Origin: Pseudomonas sp. P8_229
GTDB taxonomy: Bacteria; Pseudomonadota; Gammaproteobacteria; Pseudomonadales; Pseudomonadaceae
Assembly (NCBI RefSeq): GCF_034008635.1
Contig: NZ_CP125378.1
Location: 1,726,001-1,790,000, forward strand
DNA length: 64,000 nt
Direction of reading: 5' to 3'
The position numbers and the translations under genes are program-made. The notes under the pieces were generated by a model. It did no database searches. It saw only the letters and a list, made by a program, of their open reading frames with translations, and was not told where the DNA came from. Positions 45,574 through 55,821 of this stretch are shown piece by piece. Each line of letters starts with the position of its first letter. The stretch's first letter is position 1.

Positions 45574-46284
45574 ATGGAACCGATCAGACGCATCCTCGTG
45601 GTCGAGGATGACCAACACATCGCCGACCTGATCTGCCTGCACCTGCGCGATGAGCATTACGACGTCGTGCACAGCGCCGATGGCGACGAAGGCATGCGCC
45701 TGTTGCAACAGGGGCAATGGGATGCGCTGATCCTCGACCTGATGTTGCCGGGAGTCGACGGCCTGGAAATCTGTCGCCGCGCCCGGGCGATGGCGCGCTA
45801 TACACCGATCATCATCACCAGTGCGCGCTCCAGCGAACTGCACCGTATTCTGGGTCTGGAGCTGGGCGCCGACGACTACCTGGCCAAACCGTTTTCGATG
45901 CTGGAACTGGTGGCCCGGGTCAAAGCCCTGCTGCGCCGGGTCGATGCCATGGCACGCAACCTGAAAATGGACGCCGGCAGCCTGAGCCTCGATGGGCTGA
46001 ACATTGACCCGATCACCCGCGACGTCGCCCTCAATGGCGCCCGCCTGGACCTCACCCCGAGAGAATTCGACCTGCTGTATTTCTTCGCCCGGCAGCCGGG
46101 CAAAGTGTTCTCGCGCATGGACCTGCTCAATGCGGTGTGGGGCTACAGCCATGAAGGTTACGAGCACACGGTGAACACCCACATCAATCGTCTGCGAGCG
46201 AAAATCGAAAGCGATCCGGCGCAACCGACCCGCATCCTCACCGTGTGGGGCCGTGGCTATAAATTCGGCACGGAACAACCATGA
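45574..46284 (+). CDS. OmpR-family response regulator
   Basis: 236 residues from ATG 45574 (AAGGA nine bases upstream). Receiver domain (1-120) with acidic pair EDD, phosphorylated Asp in LILDLMLPG, and the conserved Lys in DDYLAKPFSM; winged-helix DNA-binding domain from about 135 (LTPREFDLLYFFARQPGKVF, YEHTVNTHINRLRAKIE). The stop overlaps the kinase start. It is divergent from msrB and may control it. Confidence 0.92.
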   Translation: MEPIRRILVVEDDQHIADLICLHLRDEHYDVVHSADGDEGMRLLQQGQWDALILDLMLPGVDGLEICRRARAMARYTPIIITSARSSELHRILGLELGADDYLAKPFSMLELVARVKALLRRVDAMARNLKMDAGSLSLDGLNIDPITRDVALNGARLDLTPREFDLLYFFARQPGKVFSRMDLLNAVWGYSHEGYEHTVNTHINRLRAKIESDPAQPTRILTVWGRGYKFGTEQP

Positions 46285-47801
46285 AACTGACCCTGTCGCA
46301 GCGCCTGTCGCTGGTGTTCGCCGTGTTGCTGCTGGTGTGCTGCGGCACCTCGGCATGGCTGCAGGTGCGCTCCAGCAAGATGCATGAACTGGAAGTGGTG
46401 CAAGGTCTGTCGCGGGATCTGGCGCAGCACATCGCTCATGACACGGTGCTGATGGACAGCAATGGCCTGATGCCCGGTGCCGTGCGCGAGTTGTTCAGCA
46501 AGCTGATGCTGGTCAACCCGAGCGTCGAGGTGTATCTGCTCGACACCGAAGGGCGGATTGCCGGCAATGCGGCGCCTGAAGGTCGATTGCGCCGAGAGAA
46601 CGTCGACCTTGCACCGATTCAACGACTGCTCGCCGATCAGCCGCTGCCAATCCTCGGCGATGACCCGCGCAGCATCGACGGCCGCAAGGTATTCAGCGCC
46701 GCGCCATTGAAGGTCAATGGCAAACCGGCCGGCTATCTGTACGTGGTGCTGCTCAGTGAGGAGCACGACCGTTACGCCGAACGTGGTGCCACCAGCGCCG
46801 CGCTCAACACGGCATTGCTGTCGATCGGGCTGGTCGCGCTGCTGTGCCTGATCGCCGGTCTCACAGCGTTCAATCTGATCACCCGGCCCTTACGCCGGCT
46901 GACCGACACCGTCAGCCATTTCGACATCGACGGCGCACCGCAACCGCTGCCCGCCCCGTCCCCCGCTGTGGATAAAAGTGCTGACCCGGATGAAATCGCC
47001 GTGCTCGGCGCCGCCTTCCGGCAGATGCAAAACCGCCTCGGTGAACAATGGCGCTCGCTGACCCGCCAGGATCAGGAACGCCGCGAGCTGGTGGCGAACA
47101 TCTCCCATGACCTGCGCACGCCGCTGGCTTCGCTGCACGGTTATCTGGAAACCCTGTCGCTCAAGGACGCCACGCTCACCGCTGAAGAACGCCGGCGCTA
47201 TCTGGGTATCGCCCTGGATCAAAGCCGCAAGGTCGGTGGGTTGGCGCAATCGTTGCTGGAGCTGGTGCGCCTGGAACACGGTTTTGTGCAGCCGGTGCTG
47301 GAGCGTTTCTCTCTGATCGATCTGCTACAGGACATCTTCCAGAAATTCGAACTGGCCGCCGAAGCACGCCACGTCGAACTCAAGGCCAGCTTCGTGCCGA
47401 ACCTGCCGCCGGTCTGCGCCGACCTCGGGCTGATCGAGCGGGTGCTGACCAACCTGGTGGATAACGCCTTGCGCCATACGCCTCAGGGCGGCGAGATCGA
47501 GCTGGATTTGAAGCCGCATGGTGCATTGGTTGAAGTGACGGTCAGCGACACCGGCCCCGGCATCGCCCCCGAGTTGCGCGAAGGCCTGTTCCTGCGGCCG
47601 TTCAATATCGGCGGGGCGCGGCGCGACGGTGGCCTGGGACTGCGCATCGTGCACCGCATCCTGCAATTGCACGGGCGCGAGATTCAGTTGCTGGATGTTC
47701 CGGGGCGCGGCGCGACTTTTCGCTTCTCGCTGCCGACCAATCCGCAAACCGCCGAACAGTGGATGATGCGCTCGATGAATTCGAACGCGCAGGGCAAATA
47801 A
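46281..47801 (+). CDS. Sensor histidine kinase
   Basis: 506 residues in an ATGA overlap with the response regulator. TM1 (about 10-28), a periplasmic sensor region (about 30-180) containing VYLLDTEGRIAGNAAP, TM2 (about 182-205), HAMP, then H box LVANISHDLRTPLASLHG, N box NLVDNALRHTPQGG, G box VSDTGPGIAPELREG. The periplasmic sensor and its location next to a periplasmic msr operon suggest oxidative-stress sensing, by inference. Confidence 0.92.
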   Translation: MKLTLSQRLSLVFAVLLLVCCGTSAWLQVRSSKMHELEVVQGLSRDLAQHIAHDTVLMDSNGLMPGAVRELFSKLMLVNPSVEVYLLDTEGRIAGNAAPEGRLRRENVDLAPIQRLLADQPLPILGDDPRSIDGRKVFSAAPLKVNGKPAGYLYVVLLSEEHDRYAERGATSAALNTALLSIGLVALLCLIAGLTAFNLITRPLRRLTDTVSHFDIDGAPQPLPAPSPAVDKSADPDEIAVLGAAFRQMQNRLGEQWRSLTRQDQERRELVANISHDLRTPLASLHGYLETLSLKDATLTAEERRRYLGIALDQSRKVGGLAQSLLELVRLEHGFVQPVLERFSLIDLLQDIFQKFELAAEARHVELKASFVPNLPPVCADLGLIERVLTNLVDNALRHTPQGGEIELDLKPHGALVEVTVSDTGPGIAPELREGLFLRPFNIGGARRDGGLGLRIVHRILQLHGREIQLLDVPGRGATFRFSLPTNPQTAEQWMMRSMNSNAQGK

Positions 47802-47920
47802 TCGGCACCGTCGGCCTGTTGCTCCGTGACAACACCGCCGCGCTCCCCTAAATTAACCGGCCTGAAAAAGACCTCGCGCTTTCTCATCTCAACTCAAGTT
47901 AAAAAAGTAGTGAAATTTCA

Positions 47921-48622
47921 ATGTCCGATTTCAACACCGCTGAATCCGTAGTCACCGAATCGTCCAAAGCGGAATACGAAAACTCCATCAATCTTTCACA
48001 ACACCTTCCACAAGCCAAAATCATCAGCGAGATGGTGCTGGACGCCTTCCAGTCGACCCGCGAAAGCGACCAGATCCGCGAGCTGCGCGCGGCGATCCGT
48101 CAAGCTCACGACCGCTTCGATGACGACAAGGCCTACGAGCTGATGGGTGAACTCAAGGCGCTGAAAGACGCCGAAGCTGCCGACATTGCCGCGCTGGAAG
48201 ACCTCAGCAGCAAGTTCTCGATCGGCCGCATCCTGTCCAGTTTCAAGGACGATCCGGCGTTCCAGGAAATCGTCTACGGCCTGGCCCTCAAAGTGCTGAA
48301 CCAGACCCATCAGGCGATCAGCAACCCGAGCGGCGGCAAGAGCAAGGCAGCCAAGAAGAAAGAAGTCGAAATCTTCACCATCAGCAAAGACGGCAGCAGC
48401 GTGACCCTGCCAATGCGTACACCACGCTCGCGTCTGAACGTTGACCGTGCAGCGCTGGAGTTCCTCGGTTTCACCTTCGTCGGTGAAGGCGAAGAAGCGG
48501 AGCTGGAAGGCGAAACCTTCCTCGACAATGCCGGCACCGAACACGCGATCAACCGCAAGAACATCATCACCGCCCTGCAACAGCAGACCGCGTTCGATGG
48601 CTACAGCATCGCCGCGCAGTAA
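47921..48622 (+). CDS. Hypothetical protein, 233 aa
   Basis: A soluble acidic protein. Helical N-terminal half with charged heptads (QIRELRAAIRQAHDRFDDDK, ELMGELKALKDAEAADIAAL), a Lys-rich linker (GGKSKAAKKKEVEI) and a beta-rich C-terminal half. No signal, no recognised domain. Stand-alone with its own terminator. Confidence 0.68.
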   Translation: MSDFNTAESVVTESSKAEYENSINLSQHLPQAKIISEMVLDAFQSTRESDQIRELRAAIRQAHDRFDDDKAYELMGELKALKDAEAADIAALEDLSSKFSIGRILSSFKDDPAFQEIVYGLALKVLNQTHQAISNPSGGKSKAAKKKEVEIFTISKDGSSVTLPMRTPRSRLNVDRAALEFLGFTFVGEGEEAELEGETFLDNAGTEHAINRKNIITALQQQTAFDGYSIAAQ

Positions 48623-48635
48623 GCCCGACGCAGAC

Positions 48636-48675
48636 AAAAAAGCCCCGCACTGAGATTCAGGCGGGGCTTTTTGTT
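48636..48675 (+). terminator. Terminator after the 47921 gene
   Basis: AAAAAAGCCCCGC and GCGGGGCTTTTT flank an 11-base loop; usable by both convergent genes. Confidence 0.8.
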
Positions 48676-48691
48676 GTCCGGCTTTCGAGGG

Positions 48692-49183
48692 TTATGCACC
48701 CGAATGCAATGCGACGATCATGTCGACCTCAATCGCCGCATTCTTCGGCAACTGATACACACCGACCGTAGTGCGCGTGTGCCGACCGGCATCGCCAAGC
48801 ACATGACTGAATACATCTGACGCACCGTTGGCCACTTCGCTCAGGTCAACGAAGTCCGGCGTCGACTTCACATAAACGGTGACCCGCAACAACGCCTTGA
48901 TCTTGTCCAGCGAACCCACCGCATCGACAATCAGCGCCAGGCAGCGCATCGCACTGATGCTCGCGGCGGCCTGCGCATCCTTGAGCGTCAACTCCAGCCC
49001 TACCCGACCGGGATACAGAATCCTGCCATTGACCCGTGGCACCATGCCGCTGATGTACAGCTCATCATGATGACGGATCAGCGGCGCGTAATTGCCGCCG
49101 GCGGTGTTCTCGCCATAAATGTCGTAGTTCAGCTCTTGGGCCAGGGCAATAAAACGCTCGTCGCAGGTCATCCTCTCAGTCAT
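48692..49183 (-). CDS. RidA-family (YjgF/Rid) protein
   Basis: 163 residues from ATG 49183; the frame is open further but into AT-rich non-coding DNA. Pattern HHDELYISGMVPRVNGRILYPG, ALLRVTVYVKSTPDFVDLSEV and TTVGVYQLPKNAAIEVDMIVAL is that of the RidA/YjgF fold, with the conserved last strand. Rid proteins deaminate reactive enamines, but subgroup-specific Arg (as in RidA R105) is not evident here, so activity is uncertain. Confidence 0.82.
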   Translation of the reverse strand: MTERMTCDERFIALAQELNYDIYGENTAGGNYAPLIRHHDELYISGMVPRVNGRILYPGRVGLELTLKDAQAAASISAMRCLALIVDAVGSLDKIKALLRVTVYVKSTPDFVDLSEVANGASDVFSHVLGDAGRHTRTTVGVYQLPKNAAIEVDMIVALHSGA

Positions 49184-49381
49184 TTCGCCCAGCCTTTTGA
49201 TCGATGCATGAAGTATCGCGGAGTAGAACAGTTGAGCGCCGAGGGAATAGCATGGCGCTATCACTGAAGGTTGGATCCAAATCTAGGAGGTTTGCGGCAA
49301 TATCGCAACCTGTCGCCCTGAACGACAAGCCCCGCGACTCTTTAGAATCGCGGGGCTTAAGGATGTATATCAACGAACAAT

Positions 49382-49696
49382 CTAAACAGCGCCTAACCGC
49401 TCAACCATATCAGGGAATTTCTCCACCAAGCGGATCAGCAGTGCCGCCTGAGCATTGGGCTTTGACTTTTCCTGTTCCCAATTTCTCAATGTGCTCGGGC
49501 TGGTCCTGATTCGCTTTGCAAATACCGCTTGTGACATGTGCAATTTTTCACGCAGTGCAACGATCTCTTTAGCACCAACCTCGGGAACCGGCTTGTCCTC
49601 GACGACCGTATTGCGCAACGTAATTTTACCTTCGCGATGGGCGGCCATCTCTTCAACGCCCTGCATCAATTCCGCAAACAGGTCGCGCTTTTTCAT
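49382..49696 (-). CDS. HigA-like antitoxin
   Basis: 104 residues with an XRE-type helix-turn-helix at about 47-95 (VALREKLHMSQAVFAKRIRTS, PSTLRNWEQEKSKPN). The N-terminus (KRDLFAELMQGVEEMAAHRE) is the segment that neutralises RelE/HigB-type toxins. Its ATG overlaps the stop of the upstream toxin frame, as usual in toxin-first HigBA loci. The antitoxin frame is intact while the toxin is not. Confidence 0.87.
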   Translation of the reverse strand: MKKRDLFAELMQGVEEMAAHREGKITLRNTVVEDKPVPEVGAKEIVALREKLHMSQAVFAKRIRTSPSTLRNWEQEKSKPNAQAALLIRLVEKFPDMVERLGAV

Positions 49697-50037
49697 GGGG
49701 TACCTCGTTTTTTCAACTCTATTTCAATGGCTTTTTTGAGCGCCTTCTCTTGCTCGGCGGACAGATTCTCAAGCTCATCTTTGTCATAAATCGCAAACAT
49801 TCAAAACTGACGATCATTCATAAGCCAATAGTAAATAACCCGCAAGCCGCCTTGTCGGCCTTTGCCACGTCGGGTATCAGACCAGCGTAATTTTCGGAAG
49901 CCACCCGTTCGCGGCATTACGTCGCCCGCCACTGAATTGCACTGCAGATAGCTCTGCAACTCCCGATACTCATCGTCCGTCAGATAACGACCAACGCTCG
50001 CAGTAAATATTGTGGTTTCAAAAAATACGGTTCGCAT
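49693..50037 (-). pseudogene. HigB/RelE-like toxin with in-frame TGA
   Basis: From ATG 50037 the frame reads MRTVFFETTIFTASVGRYL and RRGKGRQGGLRVIYYWLMND, then stops at TGA 49801-49803 (codon 79). The same frame continues MFAIYDKDELENLSAEQEKA and ELKKRGTP to a TGA overlapping the antitoxin ATG. The TGA sits where relatives have a Trp or similar residue in the strand before the YDKDE motif, so this is probably an inactivated toxin mRNA endonuclease. Confidence 0.82.
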
Positions 50038-50045
50038 TGGCAAAA

Positions 50046-50064
50046 TATAGGCAAATTGCCTATA
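50046..50064. promoter_or_regulatory. Toxin-antitoxin operator palindrome
   Basis: TATAGGCAAATTGCCTATA, a perfect 9+1+9 palindrome 9 bases upstream of the toxin start. HigA-type antitoxins bind such sites to repress their own operon. Confidence 0.7.
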
Positions 50065-50109
50065 GCCAGACTATCAACAAATTCGAATTTTGATAAACAT
50101 CCGATCAAC

Positions 50110-50146
50110 AAAAAACCCCGCACATCTCTCAATGTGCGGGGTTTTT
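50110..50146 (-). terminator. Terminator after cyoE
   Basis: AAAAACCCCGCACAT and ATGTGCGGGGTTTTT pair over 14-15 bases. It lies 18 bases beyond the cyoE stop (minus strand). Confidence 0.85.
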
Positions 50147-50163
50147 CGTCAAGCCTTTGAGCC

Positions 50164-51051
50164 TTACGGCGCGTACGTCAGCAGCAGCTCTGCCGGCACC
50201 TTGAAGTCCAGGGACATCATGACGCTCAACGCAGTGATGGTGAAGATCGAGAACACGAACAGCTTGCGTGCCCAGACCGTGTCATCCACCGCCTTGTAGC
50301 CGGTCCAGGCCATGTACAACCAGTACATGCCCATGGCCGCAGCAACGGCGAGGTAGCTCATGCCGGCGTAACCGCTGAAGGTCAGCATCAAGGTCGCCAC
50401 GAGGAACGCCAGGATGTAGAGCAGGATGTGCTTCTTGGCCACTTCGATTCCGCGCTTGACTGGCAACACCGGAATCGATGCGGCCAGGTAGTCGTTGAAG
50501 CGGAAGATCGCGATGGCGTAGGAATGCGGCATCTGCCACAGGCTGAACATCACCAGCAGGGTCAGCGCGGCCATGTCGAAGCTGTTGGTTACGGCAACGT
50601 AACCGATCACTGGCGGCATGGCGCCCGACAGACTGCCCACCAGCGTGCCGTGAACCGACTTGCGCTTGAGGTACAGGCTGTAGAAGCCGACGTAGATGAT
50701 GAAGCCGATTACCGCGAACAGGGCGGCCAACGGGTTGGCCACCTTGTACAACAAGGCAACGCCGAGAACACCAAGGATGGTCGCGTAGACCAGGGCCAGT
50801 TTCAGGGAGATCAAGCCCTGCACCAGCACCCGGTTCTTGGTGCGTTCCATCTTCAGGTCGATGTCGCGGTCGATGCAATTGTTGAACACGCAACCGGAGG
50901 CCACGACCAGGGATGTGCCGATCATGGCGGCCAGGAACACCGCCAGATCTACATGCCCTTTCGAGGCCAGGAAGAACCCGCCTGCCACAGAAAGCACGTT
51001 ACCGAAAATGATCCCCGGTTTGGTGATTTGGATAAAGTGCTTGAGCGACAT
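50164..51051 (-). CDS. cyoE: Heme O synthase (protoheme IX farnesyltransferase)
   Basis: A 295-residue UbiA-family membrane enzyme that farnesylates heme b for the bo3 oxidase. The prenyl-diphosphate-binding Asp-rich motif is [15 protein letters not shown] (about residue 57), and seven to nine TM segments are visible. It ends the cyo operon, 10 bases after cyoD. Confidence 0.96.
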   Translation of the reverse strand: MSLKHFIQITKPGIIFGNVLSVAGGFFLASKGHVDLAVFLAAMIGTSLVVASGCVFNNCIDRDIDLKMERTKNRVLVQGLISLKLALVYATILGVLGVALLYKVANPLAALFAVIGFIIYVGFYSLYLKRKSVHGTLVGSLSGAMPPVIGYVAVTNSFDMAALTLLVMFSLWQMPHSYAIAIFRFNDYLAASIPVLPVKRGIEVAKKHILLYILAFLVATLMLTFSGYAGMSYLAVAAAMGMYWLYMAWTGYKAVDDTVWARKLFVFSIFTITALSVMMSLDFKVPAELLLTYAP

Positions 51052-51061
51052 CGGGTCTACC

Positions 51062-51397
51062 TCACTTCGCCATCATGTACGTGTGGATGCTGAACATGAT
51101 CCACAGCGACAGGCCAACCAGCAGCAGGATCACAATGGCCGTAAAGACAAACGCGATCACGTTGTTACGCTGCGCCACGGAGCGGTCCAGGTGCAGGAAG
51201 TAGTACAGGTGAACGATCACCTGAATTACCGCGAACAGCAGGACGATTGCCAGCGTGGTCGACTTAGGCAAGGTCGGGAACATCACCAGGCCGAACGGGA
51301 TGACGGTCAGGATCACCGACAGGATGAAGCCAATGGCGTACGACTTTACGCTGCCGTGGCCAGCATCATGGCTGTCATGGGAGTGTGCATTAGCCAT
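51062..51397 (-). CDS. cyoD: Cytochrome bo3 oxidase subunit IV
   Basis: A 111-residue subunit with three TM helices ([58 protein letters not shown]) and a His-rich N-terminus. It assists heme and copper insertion into subunit I. Start at ATG 51397, overlapping cyoC's stop. Confidence 0.95.
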   Translation of the reverse strand: MANAHSHDSHDAGHGSVKSYAIGFILSVILTVIPFGLVMFPTLPKSTTLAIVLLFAVIQVIVHLYYFLHLDRSVAQRNNVIAFVFTAIVILLLVGLSLWIMFSIHTYMMAK

Positions 51398-52020
51398 TAC
51401 AGAGTCCCCATCAGGTAAACAACGGTGAATACGCAGATCCACACCACGTCCAGGAAGTGCCAGAACAGGCTCAGGCAGCTCAGACGGGTCTTGTTGGTCG
51501 CCGTCAGGCCGTGCTTGTTGACCTGGTACATCATGATGCCCATCCAGATCAGACCTGCGGATACGTGCAGACCGTGGGTACCGACCAGGGTGAAGAACGC
51601 CGACAGGAAGCCCGAACGGCTAGGACCGAAGCCCTCGGAGATCAGCAGGTGGAACTCGTTGATCTCCATGGCGATGAAGCCTGCGCCGAGCAGGAAGGTC
51701 ATGAACAACCAGCCCAGGACCTGCTGCTTTTTACCTTTGTACAACGCCAGCATGGCGAAGCCGTAGGTGATCGAACTGAACAACAGCAGAGCGGTTTCGC
51801 CCAGCACGTATGGCAGTTCGAAGATGTCGTGGCCCGACGGGCCACCGGCGACGTTGTTTACCAGTACTGCGTACACCGCGAAGATCGACGCAAACAGAAT
51901 GCAGTCGGTCATCAGGTAGAGCCAGAAACCGTATACGGTCATCTCGCCCGAGTCGTGGTGATGGTCATCGTGCCCATGGTCACCATGGGCGTGTCCAACA
52001 TTGGTCACTAAGTTCGACAT
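51397..52020 (-). CDS. cyoC: Cytochrome bo3 oxidase subunit III
   Basis: A 207-residue COX3-like subunit with five TM helices after a His-rich tail ([16 protein letters not shown]). Signatures are [17 protein letters not shown] and [18 protein letters not shown]. It overlaps cyoD by one base and follows cyoB by 3 bases. Confidence 0.96.
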   Translation of the reverse strand: MSNLVTNVGHAHGDHGHDDHHHDSGEMTVYGFWLYLMTDCILFASIFAVYAVLVNNVAGGPSGHDIFELPYVLGETALLLFSSITYGFAMLALYKGKKQQVLGWLFMTFLLGAGFIAMEINEFHLLISEGFGPSRSGFLSAFFTLVGTHGLHVSAGLIWMGIMMYQVNKHGLTATNKTRLSCLSLFWHFLDVVWICVFTVVYLMGTL

Positions 52021-52023
52021 GGT

Positions 52024-54051
52024 TTAAGCCTGTTCCAACGAGGTTACACGGGTGGCATCAGCCGGGATTTTCCCTGCTGCGACCAGACGCTTGTGCTGCT
52101 CGGCTTCGATGCGCTCGATCGTTTCAACCGGAACCATATAGCCCTGGTCGTCACGTGCGGCGTGGATCACGAAGTAGATGACAGTGCCGGCCAGGCTGGC
52201 GATCGCCAACCACCAGATGTGCCAGATCATCGCGAAACCGAAGACGGTCAGCAGTGCGCCCATTACCACACCGGTAGCGGTGTTGTTCGGCATGTGGATC
52301 GGCTCGTACTTGGCCGGAGTCTGGTACGCGGTACCGTTTTCCTTGGCTTCGGTGAACGGGTCGATGCAGTCAGCCTTAGGCAGCACAGCGAAGTTGTAGA
52401 ACGGAGGTGGCGACGAGGTCGACCATTCCAGAGTGTGTGCATTCCACGGGTCACCGTGATCGCAAACGTTCTCTGGCTTCTTGCGGTCACGCACACTGAC
52501 GTACAGCTGGATCAGTTGGCAGGCGATACCGGCAGCGATCATTACCGCACCGAACATGGCAACGTACAGGTACGGTACCCACTCAGGGTTGGTGGTGGCG
52601 TTCAGACGACGGGTCATGCCCATGAAGCCCAGTGCATAGAGCGGCATGAACGCAACGAAGAAGCCCGAGATCCAGAACCAGAACGCTGCTTTACCCCAGC
52701 CTTCGTGCAGCTTGAAGCCGAACGCTTTCGGGAAGTAGAAGCCGAAACCTGCGATGTAGCCGAATACCGCGCCGCCGATGATCACGTTGTGGAAGTGCGC
52801 AATCACGAACAGGCTGTTGTGCAGAACGAAGTCAGCACCCGGAATGGCCAGCAGTACGCCGGTCATGCCGCCGATGGCGAAGGTCACCATGAAGCCCAGG
52901 GTCCACAGAACCTGGCTGGTGAAGCGCAGACGGCCCTGGTAGATGGTGAACAGCCAGTTGAATAGCTTCACACCCGTCGGGATGGAAATCAGCATCGTCG
53001 CCAGACCGAAGAAGGCGTTGACGCTGGCACCCGACCCCATGGTGAAGAAGTGGTGCAGCCAAACCATGAAGCCCAGTACCGAGATCGCGCCCGAAGCGTA
53101 GATCATCGAGTGGTGGCCGAACAGTTTCTTGCCGGTGAATGCCGAGATCACTTCCGAGAAGATGCCGAATGCCGGCAGGATCAGGATGTAAACCTCAGGG
53201 TGGCCCCACGCCCAGAACAGGTTGACGTACATCATTGGATTGCCACCAAGTTCATTGGTGAAAATGTGGAAATCCATGTAACGGTCAAGGGTCAGCAGTG
53301 CCAGGGTAGCGGTCAGGATCGGGAACGAAGCCACGATCAGAACGTTTGCCCAGGTGCAGGTCCAGGTGAAGATCGGCATGTCCATCAGTTTCATGCCAGG
53401 GGTACGCATTTTCAGCACGGTCGCGAGGAAGTTAACCCCCGTCAGCGTCGTACCTAACCCGGATAGCTGTAGCGCCCAGATGTAGTAGTCCATGCCCACG
53501 CCAGGGCTGTATTGCAGACCCGACAGCGGTGGATACGCAACCCAACCGGTCTTGGCGAATTCGCCGACGCCCAGGGACAGGTTGATCAGCACTACGCCGG
53601 ACACCAGCAGCCAGAAGCTCAGGGAGTTCAGGAACGGGAACGCAACGTCACGCGCGCCGATCTGCAGCGGCACTGCAAGGTTCATCAGGCCGGTGAAGAA
53701 TGGCATCGCCATGAAGATGATCATGATCACACCGTGAGCGGTGAAGATCTGGTCATAGTGTTCAGGTGGCAGGTAGCCAGGCGAACCCTCGGTGGCCATG
53801 GCCAACTGGGTACGCATCATGATGGCGTCGGCAAAACCGCGCAGCAGCATGACCATGGCGACGATGATGTACATCACGCCGATTTTCTTGTGGTCGACCG
53901 AGGTCAACCACTCGGTCCACAAGTAAGTCCACTTCTTGAAGTAGGTGATTGCAGCGAACAACGCCAGACCACCGAGCGCGATCATGGAGATGGTAATCAT
54001 CACAATCGGTTCGTGGAACGGGATCGCTTCCCAACTTAATTTACCAAACAT
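52024..54051 (-). CDS. cyoB: Cytochrome bo3 oxidase subunit I
   Basis: The 675-residue heme-copper catalytic subunit. Heme ligand region is [16 protein letters not shown]; the CuB/Tyr crosslink segment is [24 protein letters not shown] ([19 protein letters not shown]), the His-His pair is WLHHFFTMG, and the last heme ligands are [13 protein letters not shown]. Length and about 15 TM helices are as expected. It pumps protons while oxidising ubiquinol. Confidence 0.98.
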   Translation of the reverse strand: MFGKLSWEAIPFHEPIVMITISMIALGGLALFAAITYFKKWTYLWTEWLTSVDHKKIGVMYIIVAMVMLLRGFADAIMMRTQLAMATEGSPGYLPPEHYDQIFTAHGVIMIIFMAMPFFTGLMNLAVPLQIGARDVAFPFLNSLSFWLLVSGVVLINLSLGVGEFAKTGWVAYPPLSGLQYSPGVGMDYYIWALQLSGLGTTLTGVNFLATVLKMRTPGMKLMDMPIFTWTCTWANVLIVASFPILTATLALLTLDRYMDFHIFTNELGGNPMMYVNLFWAWGHPEVYILILPAFGIFSEVISAFTGKKLFGHHSMIYASGAISVLGFMVWLHHFFTMGSGASVNAFFGLATMLISIPTGVKLFNWLFTIYQGRLRFTSQVLWTLGFMVTFAIGGMTGVLLAIPGADFVLHNSLFVIAHFHNVIIGGAVFGYIAGFGFYFPKAFGFKLHEGWGKAAFWFWISGFFVAFMPLYALGFMGMTRRLNATTNPEWVPYLYVAMFGAVMIAAGIACQLIQLYVSVRDRKKPENVCDHGDPWNAHTLEWSTSSPPPFYNFAVLPKADCIDPFTEAKENGTAYQTPAKYEPIHMPNNTATGVVMGALLTVFGFAMIWHIWWLAIASLAGTVIYFVIHAARDDQGYMVPVETIERIEAEQHKRLVAAGKIPADATRVTSLEQA

Positions 54052-54054
54052 CGT

Positions 54055-54996
54055 TTACTCCTCTGCACCGGCAGCTGAATGCGAACTCGAGTCCACTTCC
54101 GTGGCCGCCACTTCTTTCTCTTTCTTCTCGTGCTTCAGCGGCTTGCCCGGCTTCATACCTTCGTACTTGTCGACGATGATCTGGAACTGGTTCGGCGTGA
54201 CCGAGGAGTAGAGCTCGACTGGGTTGTTCTGGCTCGGCTTGGCAAGGGCTGCGTATTCAGCTTGATCAAGCTGTTTAGGTGACTTCTTGACTTCACTTAC
54301 CCAGGCGTCGAAATCTTCCTGAGAAGTTGCGATCGCTTTGAATTTCATACCGGTGAAACCGGCACCGCTGTAGTTGGCTGAGATACCGTCCATTTCAGCG
54401 TTGCGGTCAGCGATCAGGTGCAGTTTGGTCTGCATGCCCGCCATCGCGTAGATCTGGCCGCCCAGGCCCGGGATGAAGAACGAGTTCATCACGGCGTCGG
54501 AGGTGATCTTGAAGTTGATTGGCGTGTGCGCCGGGAACACGATCTTGTTGACCGTGGCAATGCCTTGTTCCGGGTAGATGAACAGCCACTTCCAGTCCAG
54601 CGCGACCACTTCGATGGTCACTGGCTTGACGTCAGACTCGATCGGACGATACGGATCCAGCTTGTGGGTCGAAATGTAGGTGATGTAACCCAGGGCAATG
54701 ATGATCAGGACCGGGATGGTCCAGACTGCCACTTCGATTTTGGTCGAGTGCGACCATTTCGGGGTGTAGACGGCATCCTTGTTGGACGCGCGGTACTTCC
54801 AGGCGAACAGGAAGGTCATGACGATAACCGGCACAACGACCAACAGCATCAGCAGCGTGGCGGTGATGATCAGGTTGCGCTGTTCCAGGCCGACCTGGCC
54901 CGTTGGATTGAGCAGGGTCATGTTGCAGCCTCCCAGCAACAACGTGCCGAGCAGCGGCACTAGGCCTAGTAATCTGGGGTACCTGTTTTTACTCAT
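54055..54996 (-). CDS. cyoA: Cytochrome bo3 oxidase subunit II
   Basis: 313 residues from ATG 54996 (MSKNRYPRLLGL). A lipoprotein signal ends with the lipobox LLGGC (Cys about 25), followed by two TM helices and a periplasmic cupredoxin domain (about 120-240) lacking the CuA ligands, as in quinol oxidases (PAHTPINFKITSDAVMNSFF). First gene of the cyo operon; the frame is open upstream but without support. Confidence 0.95.
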   Translation of the reverse strand: MSKNRYPRLLGLVPLLGTLLLGGCNMTLLNPTGQVGLEQRNLIITATLLMLLVVVPVIVMTFLFAWKYRASNKDAVYTPKWSHSTKIEVAVWTIPVLIIIALGYITYISTHKLDPYRPIESDVKPVTIEVVALDWKWLFIYPEQGIATVNKIVFPAHTPINFKITSDAVMNSFFIPGLGGQIYAMAGMQTKLHLIADRNAEMDGISANYSGAGFTGMKFKAIATSQEDFDAWVSEVKKSPKQLDQAEYAALAKPSQNNPVELYSSVTPNQFQIIVDKYEGMKPGKPLKHEKKEKEVAATEVDSSSHSAAGAEE

Positions 54997-55751
54997 CTCA
55001 CGACCTCTAAAGCAGCTTGCGCAATGCAGTTGGGTTTTGATCGCCAACACTTCACCCTGCCAAGGGTTGGCATTTTCTTTGGATTGAATAAGGGCCGCCC
55101 GTCGCGCGTCAGACGCTCGACAAAACCTGGGACGGCGGTCAGTTCTTATTCGAATTCGTGGTCAAAGGCCTTGTTACAGACCAATTCCATTTGGTGCGGA
55201 AAGTTGGAAGGCACCGACACCTGGGTGTCTTGAAAGCCTTTCGACTCACTCGACACCCGACTTCCTGCTCGCCTCCTTAATAAAGGCTGAACAGTGCCGG
55301 GAATTCAGTGCGGGCGATTGTAGATAGGTAGCGCCCTATACACCATGTCTTATCCCGAAATAATTTTTATCGCTCAGAGCAACAATCCATCACCGTTTTT
55401 GCAAAAGTTCCGCATGGTATCGAAATCAATTCTCAACAAAAACACCAAAAAATGTAGGTCTATCCACCTCAGTTCAGACAGCTCTGACAGCTTTTTGCCA
55501 ACGCCGAATCGGCGCAAAGCCCGATATTCCAAGGCCTCTGGCCATCTGCCAGAGCTTGTTAAAACTGTCTGATCTGGCACACGTGTGCAAAACCAGAAAA
55601 ATGCCGAAACAGACCAATCCTTTTTTGTAACAACGCAGCGATCCGTGTCGCCGAAATGCCCTGCGACAGGGCGCGTGTGACAACATGTCGCACACCTGTC
55701 GCACTCTCCATTGCCGTTCGTCACGGTGATTTCACAAACGCTCTGAAATGC
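54997..55751. other. cyo upstream region, no gene seen
   Basis: 755 bases between cyoA and the dsbB terminator, markedly AT-rich near 55300-55460. A minus-strand frame (55374-55778) overlaps the terminator, has an odd composition and no recognisable domain; I do not accept it. The length suggests a complex promoter, but I could not place a confident -10/-35 or ANR box. Confidence 0.6.
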
Positions 55752-55791
55752 AAAACGCCCCGATCGGCTGATCCGCAAATCGGGGCGTTTT
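55752..55791 (-). terminator. Terminator after dsbB
   Basis: AAAACGCCCCGAT and ATCGGGGCGTTTT form a 13-bp stem with A and T runs, 30 bases past the dsbB stop. Confidence 0.85.
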
Positions 55792-55821
55792 CTGTATCGG
55801 CCAATCAGCCGAAGAGTTGAT

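Noticed and set aside
55374-55778. 134-codon minus-strand frame upstream of cyoA
   Set aside because: It starts inside the dsbB terminator stem, lacks a ribosome-binding site, and has Cys/Arg-rich composition without a domain.
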